NCBI GenBank assembly: GCA_945871955.1
Contig: CAMBXR010000025.1
Span: 1 to 35,459, forward strand
DNA from: an uncultured Clostridium sp.
GTDB taxonomy: Bacteria; Bacillota; Clostridia; Peptostreptococcales; Peptostreptococcaceae
DNA length: 35,459 bases
Reading direction: 5' to 3'
In this document: piece by piece, positions 25,198-34,817 of the stretch
Layout: every line of letters starts with the position of its first letter
How positions within the stretch are numbered: the stretch's first letter is position 1
Translations under genes and position numbers: made by a program
Notes under the pieces: generated by a model
Seen by the model: the letters and a program-made list of their open reading frames with translations, nothing else
Told to the model about the DNA's origin: nothing
Database searches by the model: none

Positions 25198-25341
25198 TTA
25201 TCTTTCGCACTCTTGGTTTGCAACTGTACAAGAAGTTTTACAAGCAGATTGACAAGATGTTTGACATTCTCCACATCCACCTTTAGCTGCGCTTTCTTTT
25301 AAAGTAGCACTTGATAAAGTTTTTATATGTTTTTTAGCCAT
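25198..25341 (-). CDS. scfA: SCIFF ranthipeptide precursor (six cysteines in forty-five residues)
   Basis: The 47-residue precursor, MAKKHIKTLSSATLKESA followed by AKGGCGECQTSCQSAC and KTSCTVANQECER, has six cysteines at residues 23, 26, 30, 34, 38 and 45. The leader MAKKHIKTL and the Cys spacing are those of SCIFF peptides, found in nearly all clostridia. The Cys residues should be crosslinked by ScfB downstream. GGGAGGTAGTTCAA precedes the ATG. The mature peptide's role is not settled; a signalling role has been proposed in some clostridia. Confidence 0.95.
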   Translation of the reverse strand: MAKKHIKTLSSATLKESAAKGGCGECQTSCQSACKTSCTVANQECER

Positions 25342-25376
25342 TTGAACTACCTCCCATTTCTAATTAACTATTTCTA

Positions 25377-25405
25377 ATTATACCATAATTTATCACATTA
25401 TGAAA
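25377..25405 (-). promoter_or_regulatory. Promoter of scfA
   Basis: On the minus strand TTTCAT (25405-25400) and a perfect TATAAT (25382-25377) are 17 bp apart, just after the upstream membrane-protein gene. It would give a leader of about 30 nt. Confidence 0.55.
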
Positions 25406-25768
25406 CTATTTAAAATTAACTCCTAATACTCCACCTATACCGCCAGCAACAGAAACAAGTAATGACTTATATAGTACTGTAATATCAAATATATAGTTCT
25501 CTTTTGCTAAATAAAACATAATTATAAGTAGTAGCATATAACATAATCCTACTATAAAACCGTATATAAGACCTTTCTCTTTTATATTCTTACAAGCATA
25601 AAATCCACCAAATGTTGCAGATATGGTTGTTATAAAGGATGTCACTAAAGAAATTGAGTTGGCAGATATGTCTGTATAATTTAATAATAAATTATAAATT
25701 AGTAAGATTATTAATGTAAGTATATATGCATATCCTAGTCCTTTTAGTATATGTATGGTTTTTGTCAT
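25406..25768 (-). CDS. TIGR04086-type small membrane protein
   Basis: The 120-residue protein has four hydrophobic segments (about residues 11-28, 39-58, 67-86 and 98-117), so it is an integral membrane protein with little outside the bilayer. The sequence FITTISATFGGFYACKNIKEKGLIYGFIVG resembles, by its core GGFYACKNIKEKG, the TIGR04086 family that commonly lies beside scfA/scfB and yajC. No catalytic residues are visible and the function is unknown. Its ribosome binding site GGGAGG sits in the 3' arm of a hairpin that also ends yajC. Confidence 0.8.
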   Translation of the reverse strand: MTKTIHILKGLGYAYILTLIILLIYNLLLNYTDISANSISLVTSFITTISATFGGFYACKNIKEKGLIYGFIVGLCYMLLLIIMFYLAKENYIFDITVLYKSLLVSVAGGIGGVLGVNFK

Positions 25769-25776
25769 AAAAAAAC

Positions 25777-25808
25777 CTCCCTTCGAAATATATATATTCC
25801 TAAGGGAG
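25777..25808 (-). terminator. Hairpin after yajC that includes the next gene's ribosome binding site
   Basis: CTCCCTT (25777-25783) pairs with AAGGGAG (25802-25808), extended by AT pairs, followed by T7 on the minus strand. The 3' arm contains the GGGAGG that precedes the TIGR04086-type gene 25768. It can act as a terminator or sequester that site. Confidence 0.7.
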
Positions 25809-25823
25809 ATTTAAAATTACAAA

Positions 25824-26114
25824 TTATTTATTTTCTTTTTTCTCTTCAACAGAAGCTATAGCCCATTTTTTAAATGGCATTTTAGTTCTATTTGGTCCTA
25901 CTTCTAGAACAACAAATTCTTCTTCAACTTTAGCTATTGTTGCTAACATTCCACCTATAGTAGTAACCATTTGTCCTACTTCTAGGCTTGATCTTAATTC
26001 CTCTAATTGTTTTTCTTTTTTTCTTTGAGGTCTTATAAATAAGAAATAGAAAATTGCAAATAGTGCAACCATATAAACAATAGATATTATCATATTTTTA
26101 TCCATAGTTTTCAC
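25824..26114 (-). CDS. yajC: Preprotein translocase accessory subunit YajC
   Basis: The 96-residue protein has one N-terminal membrane helix (IISIVYMVALFAIFYFLFI, about residues 9-27), followed by RPQRKKEKQ, the standard YajC cytoplasmic junction, and a small domain (VGQMVTTIGGMLATIAKV). It binds SecDF in the Sec translocon and is not essential in most bacteria. The common position after tgt is kept here. The secDF genes are not in the window. Confidence 0.95.
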   Translation of the reverse strand: MKTMDKNMIISIVYMVALFAIFYFLFIRPQRKKEKQLEELRSSLEVGQMVTTIGGMLATIAKVEEEFVVLEVGPNRTKMPFKKWAIASVEEKKENK

Positions 26115-26174
26115 TCCTTCATATGTTTATTACTTATTTAATAAAAGTACAATAAACATTATAACTCATATTTC

Positions 26175-27326
<1,152 letters not shown>

Positions 27327-27339
27327 CTAAAATAAAAAC

Positions 27340-27828
27340 TTAACTATTATTTATTTCTGTTTCTTTTTTTTCTACAGAAGTTAATATCTTATTATTTGAA
27401 GATTTAACGTTATATAATCTGTTCAAGCTTATTAGCTGTTCATCTGGTGATATTAAATACTTTCTTATAGCAAATAATATAGCAATAGCTATTACTCCTA
27501 AAAGCAAGTCAAACATACCTGCTGTTTTAGGAAGCAATATAAGTTTTCTTGCTATGGCGTATAATAATACTTCTAGTAGAACCCCTGGTATATGTAAAGA
27601 TAGCATAACTACTAACTCAACACCTATTACTAATAATAAAGCCTCTGCTAAAAAACTGTTTAACTGACTATATTGTACTGGATTACTGAAATCTATAATA
27701 TACGCTTGATAAACGCTTCTTATCAAATCTATCATCCCTAATAATACAAGGATTAATATTACTATAGATAATATGGTTTCAAAGTTTTTTGATAGTTTCA
27801 ATAGTCGCTTGTTATGTTTTTTAATCAT
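27340..27828 (-). CDS. PsiE-like membrane protein
   Basis: The 162-residue protein has four predicted membrane helices (about residues 17-38, 58-80, 82-102 and 104-122). The pattern IGVELVVML...VLLYAIARKLILL matches the phosphate-starvation-inducible PsiE family (core YAIARKLI). No function is established for that family. It lies between queA (18 nt) and tgt, with AAAGGGGATATATT as ribosome binding site, so it is transcribed with the queuosine genes; no direct link to tRNA modification is known. Confidence 0.72.
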   Translation of the reverse strand: MIKKHNKRLLKLSKNFETILSIVILILVLLGMIDLIRSVYQAYIIDFSNPVQYSQLNSFLAEALLLVIGVELVVMLSLHIPGVLLEVLLYAIARKLILLPKTAGMFDLLLGVIAIAILFAIRKYLISPDEQLISLNRLYNVKSSNNKILTSVEKKETEINNS

Positions 27829-27846
27829 AATATATCCCCTTTATTA

Positions 27847-28872
27847 TTATTTTATAAACATTGCATCTCCAAAACTAAAGAATCTATAACGATTTTCTAC
27901 TGCACATTTATATGCATTTAATACATTTTCTTTTCCAGCAAGAGCACTTACTAACATTATTAATGTTGACTCTGGTAAATGGAAATTTGTAATTAAATTA
28001 TCTACAACTTTAAATTTATATCCTGGATAAATAAATATTTTTGTCCATCCAGAAGCTGCTTTCATTTTTCCATTTTCATCTGCAACTGATTCGATTGTTC
28101 TAGTACTAGTTGTACCTACTGTAATAACTCTATGTCCATTTTCTTTTGCTTTATTTATTTTATCTGCTGCTTCTTGAGTAACCATATAATATTCTGAATG
28201 CATATCATGTTCTAACACATCATCAACTTTTACTGGTCTGAAAGTACCAAGACCTACATGTAGTGTTACAAATGCAATATCTACACCTTTATCTTTTATT
28301 TGTTGTAATAATTCATCAGTAAAGTGTAAACCTGCTGTAGGTGCCGCAGCTGAACCATTATGTTTAGAATATACAGTTTGATATCTTTCTCTTTCTTCTA
28401 ATCTTTCTGTTATATATGGAGGTAGTGGCATATTACCTAATTCATCTAAAACTTCTTCAAATATTCCTTCATATTCGAATTTAACTATTCTAGCTCCATC
28501 ATCACCCATACCAACTACTTCTGCTATAAGTTTTCCTTCTCCAAAAGAAAATCTAGTTCCTATTTTCGCTCTCTTACCAGGTTTAACTAAAGTTTCCCAA
28601 GTGTCATCTTCATTTCTTTTTAGTAATAAAAACTCTATCTTTCCACCTGTATCTTCTTTAGAACCTATTAATCTAGCCGGTATAACTCTTGTATCATTTA
28701 ATACAAGACAATCTCCAGGATTTAAATATTCAATAATATCCTTAAATACTTTATGACTAATTTCACCAGTTTCCTTATCTAGTACCATTAATTTAGAACT
28801 TGATCTATCTAATATAGGTACTTGAGCAATTAATTCATCTGGTAAATCAAAATAAAAATCGCTTGTTTTCAA
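27847..28872 (-). CDS. queA: S-adenosylmethionine:tRNA ribosyltransferase-isomerase
   Basis: QueA moves the ribosyl group of SAM onto preQ1-tRNA to form epoxyqueuosine. The 341-residue protein has DLPDELIAQ at the N-terminus, [26 protein letters not shown] and [11 protein letters not shown], all standard QueA motifs. The start is the TTG at 28872, which gives [11 protein letters not shown] and lies 9 nt after AAAGGA. A TTG six codons further upstream is less well placed. It acts after Tgt, whose gene is downstream in the same run. Confidence 0.96.
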   Translation of the reverse strand: MKTSDFYFDLPDELIAQVPILDRSSSKLMVLDKETGEISHKVFKDIIEYLNPGDCLVLNDTRVIPARLIGSKEDTGGKIEFLLLKRNEDDTWETLVKPGKRAKIGTRFSFGEGKLIAEVVGMGDDGARIVKFEYEGIFEEVLDELGNMPLPPYITERLEERERYQTVYSKHNGSAAAPTAGLHFTDELLQQIKDKGVDIAFVTLHVGLGTFRPVKVDDVLEHDMHSEYYMVTQEAADKINKAKENGHRVITVGTTSTRTIESVADENGKMKAASGWTKIFIYPGYKFKVVDNLITNFHLPESTLIMLVSALAGKENVLNAYKCAVENRYRFFSFGDAMFIK

Positions 28873-28989
28873 TTTTAAACGTCCTTTCAAATATAATACT
28901 TAGTGTAATATACAAATACCATAATATCAAAAAATTTATATTTTTTCTACTATTAGAAATTCAACTATTTTATAGCATTTAATATTACT

Positions 28990-30006
28990 TTACTTTTCTG
29001 GATAATCTATATTTAAATGTTTATAAGCATTAGGCATAGCTATTCTTCCCCTTGGACTTCTATTTATAAATCCAAGTTGAAGTAGATATGGCTCATAAAC
29101 ATCTTCTATTGTATTTCTATCTTCACCTATAGATGCTGCTAAAGTATCCAGTCCCACAGGTCCACCTTTAAATTTATTGATTATAGTAAGTAATAATTTT
29201 TCATCCACATAATCTAGACCTAAACTATCTACTCCTATCATTTCTAAAGCCTTATCTGCTACCTCTGAAGTTATATTTCCATCTGCTCTTACTTGAGCAT
29301 AATCTCTAACTCTTTTTAAAAGTCTATTAGCTATCCTTGGTGTCCCTCTAGAGCGTTTTGCAATTTCCATAGCTCCTCTATGCTCTATTTCTGCACCTAA
29401 TATATTTGCCGATCTTATTACAATGTTTGTTAATTCTTCTATTGTATAATAATCAAGTTTGCATATAACTCCAAATCTATCTCTAAGCGGATTAGTTAAC
29501 ATACCTGCTCTTGTTGTAGCTCCAATTAGTGTAAACTTAGGTAAATCAAGTCTTATACTTCTAGCTGATGGTCCCTTTCCAATTATTATATCTATACAAT
29601 AATCCTCCATAGCCGGATATAATACTTCTTCCACGCTTCTATTTATTCTGTGAATTTCATCTATAAATAAAACATCATTTTCATTTAAATTTGTTAATAT
29701 AGCCGCTAAATCTCCAGCCCTTTCTATGGCTGGTCCAGATGTAATTCTTAAGTTTACACCCATCTCACTGGCAATTATACTTGCCAATGTAGTTTTACCA
29801 AGACCAGGTGGCCCATATAAGAGTACGTGGTCTAGGGACTCATTTCTATTTTTTGCAGCTTCTATAAATATAGATAACTGCTCTTTTGCTTTTTCTTGTC
29901 CTAAATAATCTGCTAAAAATTTAGGTCTTAAACTATTTTCTATATCCACATCATCATGTTGCATACTAGATGTGATTATTCTATCTTCATCTTCAAATCC
30001 GTACAT
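28990..30006 (-). CDS. ruvB: Holliday junction branch migration ATPase RuvB
   Basis: The 338-residue AAA+ motor drives branch migration of Holliday junctions with RuvA. The Walker A motif GPPGLGKTT (about residues 65-73), Walker B LFIDEIHR, sensor-1 region [10 protein letters not shown] and arginine finger region LRDRFG are all intact, followed by the winged-helix domain ending [27 protein letters not shown] precedes the ATG. It follows ruvA in the order ruvC-ruvA-ruvB, then queA after about 117 nt. Confidence 0.98.
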   Translation of the reverse strand: MYGFEDEDRIITSSMQHDDVDIENSLRPKFLADYLGQEKAKEQLSIFIEAAKNRNESLDHVLLYGPPGLGKTTLASIIASEMGVNLRITSGPAIERAGDLAAILTNLNENDVLFIDEIHRINRSVEEVLYPAMEDYCIDIIIGKGPSARSIRLDLPKFTLIGATTRAGMLTNPLRDRFGVICKLDYYTIEELTNIVIRSANILGAEIEHRGAMEIAKRSRGTPRIANRLLKRVRDYAQVRADGNITSEVADKALEMIGVDSLGLDYVDEKLLLTIINKFKGGPVGLDTLAASIGEDRNTIEDVYEPYLLQLGFINRSPRGRIAMPNAYKHLNIDYPEK

Positions 30007-30026
30007 TTATATCCCCCTTTCTTTTA

Positions 30027-30629
30027 TTATCTTAAGGATTTACTCATTAAATAACTTAAAGACTTTTTAATTATATCCTCTGTATTTAATCCGTCTTTCT
30101 TACATTTTTGAACTGCATCTTTTGACTCTTGTAGTGAATATCCTAGTGCTACTAATGCATCTAATGCTTCATCTTGTGAAACTACTGATGGTTGGCTAGT
30201 AAGTAATGTTGCTTCAAATTCCACGTTATTTTTGTCTATTTTATCCTTTAGTTCTAAAACTATTCTTTCTGCAGTTTTTTTACCAACACCAGGAGCCTTT
30301 GATAATTTAGCCACATCTTCACTTAATATATATGCTCCTATTTGTTTTGGTGAAGCAAATGATAATATTCCAAGACCTACTTTAGGCCCTATTTTTGATA
30401 TAGAAGTTAATAATTCAAACATTCTTAATTCTTCTTTATCATAAAATCCACAAAGGCTCATATCATCTTCTTTTACTATAAGTTTTGTGTAAATTTTACA
30501 TTCATGTCCTAATTGTACCTTCATTATAGTATTTGCTGAAGCATTAATTTTATATCCTATTCCATTATTATCAATTACAACATTATCTAAATTAATTTCT
30601 TCTATAGTTCCTTTTATGTAGCTATACAT
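30027..30629 (-). CDS. ruvA: Holliday junction branch migration subunit RuvA
   Basis: RuvA binds four-way junctions and loads RuvB. The 200-residue protein shows the N-terminal OB domain (MYSYIKGTIEEINLDNVVI), the paired helix-hairpin-helix motifs (ISKIGPKVGLGIL and APGVGKKTAERIVLELKDK), a flexible linker and the C-terminal RuvB-binding domain (EALDALVALGYS). It lies 10 nt after ruvC and 20 nt before ruvB. Confidence 0.97.
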   Translation of the reverse strand: MYSYIKGTIEEINLDNVVIDNNGIGYKINASANTIMKVQLGHECKIYTKLIVKEDDMSLCGFYDKEELRMFELLTSISKIGPKVGLGILSFASPKQIGAYILSEDVAKLSKAPGVGKKTAERIVLELKDKIDKNNVEFEATLLTSQPSVVSQDEALDALVALGYSLQESKDAVQKCKKDGLNTEDIIKKSLSYLMSKSLR

Positions 30630-30639
30630 AATTTTCTCC

Positions 30640-31143
30640 TTATTTAAAACCTATATTTTTTAATGTTTTTTCTAATTTATTTGCATGAGCATGACATATT
30701 GCCACTGCCAAAGCATCTGCAACATCATCAGGCTTTGGTATTTCTTTTAAATTCAACATTGATGTTACCATCTGCTGAACTTGAGCTTTTCCAGCTCTAC
30801 CATATCCAACTACACCTTGTTTAACTTGAAGAGGTGTATACTCGTAAATTGGTTTATCATTATGAGAGCATCCAAGTAAAATAACTCCCCTTGCTTGTGC
30901 TACTGTAATAGCAGTTTTAACGTTTTTGTTGAAGAACAGTTCCTCCACTCCAACTTCATCTATATTATAGTTTTTTATTAGAAGGTCAATACCTTTATAT
31001 ATTCTTTCTAACCTTTTTGTAGTATTCATAGTTGATGGAGTAGTTATTGCTCCATAATCAATAACTTTAAACTTATTATTTTTATATTCAATTATTCCAT
31101 AACCAACAATTGCAATTCCTGGATCTATACCTAGTATTCTCAT
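30640..31143 (-). CDS. ruvC: Holliday junction resolvase RuvC
   Basis: The resolvase cuts Holliday junctions symmetrically as a dimer. The four acidic catalytic residues are visible: Asp7 in GIDPGIAIVGYG, Glu in GVEELFFNKN, and Asp residues in KPDDVADALAVAICHA. The length of 167 residues is normal. It starts the ruvC-ruvA-ruvB operon, with a terminator from the preceding gene about 100 nt upstream. Confidence 0.97.
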   Translation of the reverse strand: MRILGIDPGIAIVGYGIIEYKNNKFKVIDYGAITTPSTMNTTKRLERIYKGIDLLIKNYNIDEVGVEELFFNKNVKTAITVAQARGVILLGCSHNDKPIYEYTPLQVKQGVVGYGRAGKAQVQQMVTSMLNLKEIPKPDDVADALAVAICHAHANKLEKTLKNIGFK

Positions 31144-31247
31144 AGAAATAAAGACCTCCCATATTAAGTTTTTCTACAAAACTTATGTTCTTTACTATTA
31201 TACCATAGGTTTATAAAATTAGAGTAATATGGAACATTGTAAAAAAT

Positions 31248-31277
31248 ATCCCCTATATATTTTACTATATAGGGGAT
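31248..31277 (-). terminator. Terminator after the BofC-like gene
   Basis: ATCCCCTATATA (31248-31259) pairs perfectly with TATATAGGGGAT (31266-31277), a 12-bp stem with 6-nt loop and T-run on the minus strand. ruvC therefore needs its own promoter. Confidence 0.85.
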
Positions 31278-31306
31278 TTACATATTTTCATTTAAAGTAT
31301 TAGTGA

Positions 31307-31888
31307 CTAACTTTCAAAGTTTTCCAATGTAGAATAGGTATCTTCTTTTGTATCTAATAGTATTCCTGATGATAATTCTTCTTGTACTGATTTTGGAAGA
31401 GATTCTACAGATATATCTGTTTTTTCTATTTCTGTTTTTGTTCCTTCCTTATCATATTTATATACATATATAAGTCCATCTTTTTCTTCTATACAATACT
31501 TATTAGCTTTAGAAGGTTCTTTTGTTTTTGAATTACTTAAAATAATTTCATATTGATTCATACTTGCAATTTCTTTATTTGGATATTTGTTCTTAAAATA
31601 TGCAACTATTTCATCTTTACTTTTATTTAATAAATCCTTAGGTATCGTTCCAATCATCTTTGGACTTTCATATGTACCGCTACTTGTTATTTGACCTTGT
31701 ACCCAGATTTCACAATCTTCATTTAGGTTAAAAACTTCCTTATATTGTGTATTAGCTTTAGTCATTTGTCTTGATTGTTGTGTTTCTCTGACTTTGACTC
31801 CAATACCTATACCACATGACAAAACAACTACTCCTAGTAAAACTAAAGTTGGTATTTTCCAAGAAAATTCTTTCTTCTTTTCGAACAT
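31307..31888 (-). CDS. Membrane-anchored protein with BofC-like C-terminal domain
   Basis: The 193-residue protein has one N-terminal membrane helix (IPTLVLLGVVVLSCGIGIGV, about residues 13-32) after a short Lys-rich cytoplasmic start, so most of it faces outward. The middle contains a possible sequence repeat unit (KEIASMNQYEIILSN). The C-terminal part (YCIEEKDGLIYVYKYD, TDISVESLPKSVQEELSSGI, LENFES) resembles the C-terminal domain of BofC, a forespore protein that controls sigma-K processing in Bacillus. The resemblance is judged by eye and the role here is unproved. Position next to ruvC is common in clostridia. Confidence 0.65.
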   Translation of the reverse strand: MFEKKKEFSWKIPTLVLLGVVVLSCGIGIGVKVRETQQSRQMTKANTQYKEVFNLNEDCEIWVQGQITSSGTYESPKMIGTIPKDLLNKSKDEIVAYFKNKYPNKEIASMNQYEIILSNSKTKEPSKANKYCIEEKDGLIYVYKYDKEGTKTEIEKTDISVESLPKSVQEELSSGILLDTKEDTYSTLENFES

Positions 31889-32044
31889 AAAATAACCTCC
31901 TTATTTATGCTATTTTTATATAATTTATCTTCATCAGCTTTAGGAAAAAATAGTAAGTTTTATTAGGGTATTTTTGTCTCATTTTCTTAGTTTTATACAT
32001 ATTATAAATTAATATTTTATTTTCAATATCTAGAGGTGATTTTA

Positions 32045-32356
32045 TTGGATGTTAATAATAAAAATTTATTTGATCAATTGGATTTTCTAGAATTTAGACA
32101 AAATATAATTTTTCTAAAACCTCCCCAACACAGTACTCAGCTCTTTTACGAACTTACTTTGGAAGACTATTTAAGAATTAGGGATTTTACTAAATCATAT
32201 ATTATAAAAATAGAAAATAAAGAGAATACATCTTTAAATGATTTTGAGAAAAAATTAATTGATATTTGGCCACCCGCTAAGTCTTATCCTTTATCAGCAT
32301 CATTAATAGCTAAAATTTTAATGGGAAATGATTTATATAGTAAATTAGTATTGTAA
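32045..32356 (+). CDS. Uncharacterised 103-residue protein
   Basis: I do not recognise a family. The sequence starts MDVNNKNLFDQLDFLEFRQN and ends with IWPPAKSYPLSASLIAKIL; it has no membrane segment, signal peptide or metal motif and looks like a small soluble protein. TTG at 32045 is preferred as start because AGAGGTGAT lies 6 nt upstream; a GTG at 32036 falls inside that site. It is divergent from the BofC-like gene and followed by a terminator, so it is its own transcript. Confidence 0.65.
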   Translation: MDVNNKNLFDQLDFLEFRQNIIFLKPPQHSTQLFYELTLEDYLRIRDFTKSYIIKIENKENTSLNDFEKKLIDIWPPAKSYPLSASLIAKILMGNDLYSKLVL

Positions 32357-32387
32357 GTACATTTATTAATTTCAAATACCTAACTTC

Positions 32388-32425
32388 AAAGCCATTTCTT
32401 TTATTTAAGTCCTGGCTTTTATTTT
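32388..32425 (+). terminator. Terminator after the unknown gene
   Basis: AAAGCCA (32388-32394) pairs with TGGCTTT (32413-32419), followed by TATTTTT. The stem is short with an 18-nt loop. Confidence 0.55.
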
Positions 32426-32539
32426 TATAGTTCACAAGTATACAATAAAATTATTTCAAATTTATTTAATTAAAATAATATTTTTACATAGTTTTGACAA
32501 TACTAATTATTGATTAATTAAATAAGGAGGTTTATTATT

Positions 32540-32863
32540 ATGCCATCAGTTGGTTGTAATGTTAATAATTGTGCTCACAATACCAATGGTACTTGCTATG
32601 CAAATAAAATATCTGTAAATGGGAAAAAAGCAAGAACTAGTAATAACACTTGCTGTAGTTCCTTTGTAAACGAATCTGGTTATAATAGTTTTACTAATAG
32701 CGCTTTAGATAGTAATCAATGCAACTCTCTTAATTGCAATGTTAAAACTTGTGCACATAACGCAAGTGGTATATGTACTTTAGGAGATGTAGCAATTACA
32801 TCACAAGCAGATCGTGTTAACTTATCATCAGAGACATACTGCCAAAGTTTTAGATATAAATAA
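32540..32863 (+). CDS. Protein with two DUF1540 cysteine-rich repeats
   Basis: The 107-residue protein is built from two copies of the DUF1540 motif: CNVNNCAHNTNGTC with CCSSF at residues 6-42, and CNVKTCAHNASGIC with YCQSF at residues 70-104. Each repeat has four or five Cys, likely a zinc or disulfide knot. DUF1540 proteins are common in spore-formers, but the function is not established. AAGGAGGTTTATTATT precedes the ATG. A TTGACA at 32494 lies upstream without a clear -10. It is a single-gene transcript ended by a strong terminator. Confidence 0.88.
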   Translation: MPSVGCNVNNCAHNTNGTCYANKISVNGKKARTSNNTCCSSFVNESGYNSFTNSALDSNQCNSLNCNVKTCAHNASGICTLGDVAITSQADRVNLSSETYCQSFRYK

Positions 32864-32888
32864 TTAAAATACATAAATTTTTTATAAC

Positions 32889-32922
32889 AAAAAAGATTGG
32901 CGCAAAAGCTCCAATCTTTTTA
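32889..32922 (+). terminator. Terminator after the DUF1540 gene
   Basis: AAAAGATTGG (32891-32900) pairs with CCAATCTTTT (32911-32920), with inner GC pairs, then T-run. It may also serve the convergent minus-strand gene. Confidence 0.8.
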
Positions 32923-32971
32923 TACTTAAAATTATGCTTACTTACTATCTACCTACATATACAAGGTATTT

Positions 32972-33382
32972 TTATTTTTCCATAAATACATATTCACACA
33001 CTTCTAAGTCCTCATTTTTTTCTTCTTTTATAGTTTTTGTTAAGAAATTTTCTGATTTTATTGTTGATATTGATTCATAAGAATTATAATTTTTTATAAT
33101 ATTTTCCTTAACATCATCATATTTTTCTTTTATTGGATTAATTTTTCCTACTTCGTATTTATCTTCATTTTTATTAGATAAATGTTTTAAGCTAAATCTA
33201 TATGTACTTCCACATTTTGAACAAACAGCTATAACATCACTATTTATGTCTTTAGTAGATTCTTGTTTATTTTCAATAATTTCTGTATGACAATATAATA
33301 TCCTGTATTTTTTACAATCAGCACATTTACATATTTTTTTATCTAAATCATTGTTGTAAATATATTTTGGCGTATATAACAT
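32972..33382 (-). CDS. Uncharacterised protein with two CxxC zinc-ribbon motifs
   Basis: The family is not recognised. The 136-residue protein has CKCADC (residues 18-23), a Cys/His pair YCH near residue 31, and CSKCGS at about residues 54-59, a plausible zinc-ribbon or rubredoxin-like knuckle. The C-terminal half is acidic and lysine-rich and probably flexible (VKENIIKNYNSYES). AAAGGGGTAAAACGA precedes the ATG. The next gene upstream on this strand encodes a RING-like finger. Confidence 0.6.
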   Translation of the reverse strand: MLYTPKYIYNNDLDKKICKCADCKKYRILYCHTEIIENKQESTKDINSDVIAVCSKCGSTYRFSLKHLSNKNEDKYEVGKINPIKEKYDDVKENIIKNYNSYESISTIKSENFLTKTIKEEKNEDLEVCEYVFMEK

Positions 33383-33564
33383 TCGTTTTACCCCTTTCTA
33401 TTTTCCATGATTTTTTAATCTTATATTTAATCCTATGTATATGTAGTATTTTTGATGTAAAAAATTCAATTTTGTCTGTCATATCCTCTTTCTATTATTG
33501 TATCATCATATCCTATGTTTATAATAAGTTATTATAAGATTTTTTTACTTTTCCAAAAAACTTA

Positions 33565-33596
33565 AAAAGATTAAACATTCTTATATTTAATCTTTT
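33565..33596 (-). terminator. Hairpin after the RING-like gene
   Basis: AAAAGATTAAA (33565-33575) and TTTAATCTTTT (33586-33596) form a perfect 11-bp stem with a 10-nt loop. The T content after it on the minus strand is moderate. Confidence 0.6.
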
Positions 33597-33607
33597 AAGA
33601 TGTAGTC

Positions 33608-33790
33608 CTATTTACTATTATTTATTAACGTCTTTTTTCCTTTATTATTGCAGTATATACATTCTTCTTTTATGTTCTGCCAACATATCTTATGATAAAT
33701 ATTATTACAGTTCTCACATACAGTTAAATCTTCTTCACTCATTATCTTTCCACCACATACACAACATATAGCATTTTTTATTCTTTTCAT
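33608..33790 (-). CDS. Small prokaryotic RING/PHD-like zinc-finger protein
   Basis: The 60-residue protein has Cys/His spacing C9-x2-C12-x12-C25-x2-C28-x4-H33-x2-C36-x7-C44-x2-C47, a C4HC3 cross-brace arrangement like RING-CH/PHD fingers and the prokaryotic RING families. Motifs are CCVCGGK, CENCNNIYHKICW and CIYCNNK. It binds zinc almost certainly, but nothing shows ubiquitin-like ligase activity, and bacteria use such fingers for protein contacts. AAGGGGATATAAT precedes the ATG. The protein is too small for more domains. The downstream neighbour is another Cys-rich small protein. Confidence 0.7.
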   Translation of the reverse strand: MKRIKNAICCVCGGKIMSEEDLTVCENCNNIYHKICWQNIKEECIYCNNKGKKTLINNSK

Positions 33791-33931
33791 ATTATATCCC
33801 CTTCCCTAATTTAATTATAATCACATTATATTGATATTTATTTCGTTTGATGCCATATGTTTTATAACATTATACCTATGTATATAATATATAATCTACC
33901 AAAAACTTTTTAAATAATATTTAAGCTCTTT

Positions 33932-34807
33932 TTATAATTTATCTACAATTGAATTAGCCTTATTAAATATTTTTTGTTGTATTGGATATTCTACTAATCC
34001 TACAACTATACCTAATATTATCTGCATCTGTATATTTTTATTAATTAAATTAGTATTAAAACCTGCTATAGAAATTGATATAAGCTCAGTTTTAATAAAA
34101 AGCATTATAATAATCGACCATAAACCATTATTTATAATTCTTATTGAAGGATATAATCCATCTTTTTCTATTAAAGTTAATTCTTCAAAAGATAAATCTA
34201 TTTTTCTAGCATTAAAAGAGACCCATGTTCCAAATGTAGAACCAACATAAGTATAAAAATACTGAAATAAATCTATATTGTTAAAATTTTTTAGATAATA
34301 AGAAATTATATAACCAATTATAATATAAAAAATACTGACCATTCCAAGTCTCTTAAGATGATTATTTTTTATAGCACTACTTTCTCTTAAACGTATTTCT
34401 TCTTTTAACTTATTAACCATTTTTATTGATAAGTCTGGATATACTTCATTTGCTTCTATTGATAAACCTGCTATAGCAATATAAAATAACTTATCCATAT
34501 AATAATACTTTGATTTATAATCAATTGATTTACTTGAATTTATTATATTACTTGTATCTTCCACCATTAAATAAAGTTCTTTTTGTTTTTTTTGTATTAA
34601 TCGCTCACTAACTTTTGGAATACAATTAATTTCTAGCTCTGTTTTTTTATATTTTTTTAATATTCTATTATAGAATTGTTTTATCCAATTATCTTCGTTA
34701 TCATCTATATCTTTATTCACATTAAATTTTACTTCAAAACACCCTTTATTTTCTTCACCACTATTTTTAATACTACAAGAATTCTTATTTTTTTTGAATA
34801 TAGTCAT
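33932..34807 (-). CDS. Uncharacterised multi-spanning membrane protein
   Basis: No family is recognised. The 291-residue protein has a charged N-terminal half (about residues 1-155, Lys/Glu-rich, probably cytoplasmic and partly coiled) and four hydrophobic segments in the second half: LGMVSIFYIIIGYIISYYL, LFQYFYTYVGSTFGTW, LWSIIIMLFIKTELISISIA and MQIILGIVVGLVEYPI. The ATG has no Shine-Dalgarno and follows the basic 84-residue gene by only 10 nt, so it probably depends on coupled translation. Codon use is as AT-rich as its neighbours. Confidence 0.65.
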   Translation of the reverse strand: MTIFKKNKNSCSIKNSGEENKGCFEVKFNVNKDIDDNEDNWIKQFYNRILKKYKKTELEINCIPKVSERLIQKKQKELYLMVEDTSNIINSSKSIDYKSKYYYMDKLFYIAIAGLSIEANEVYPDLSIKMVNKLKEEIRLRESSAIKNNHLKRLGMVSIFYIIIGYIISYYLKNFNNIDLFQYFYTYVGSTFGTWVSFNARKIDLSFEELTLIEKDGLYPSIRIINNGLWSIIIMLFIKTELISISIAGFNTNLINKNIQMQIILGIVVGLVEYPIQQKIFNKANSIVDKL

Positions 34808-34817
34808 TATAAAAATA

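Noticed and set aside
25086-25280. 64-codon minus-strand ORF overlapping the SCIFF precursor
   Set aside because: It is another frame of scfA and the attenuator hairpin; the scfA frame has the ribosome binding site and the six-cysteine pattern.
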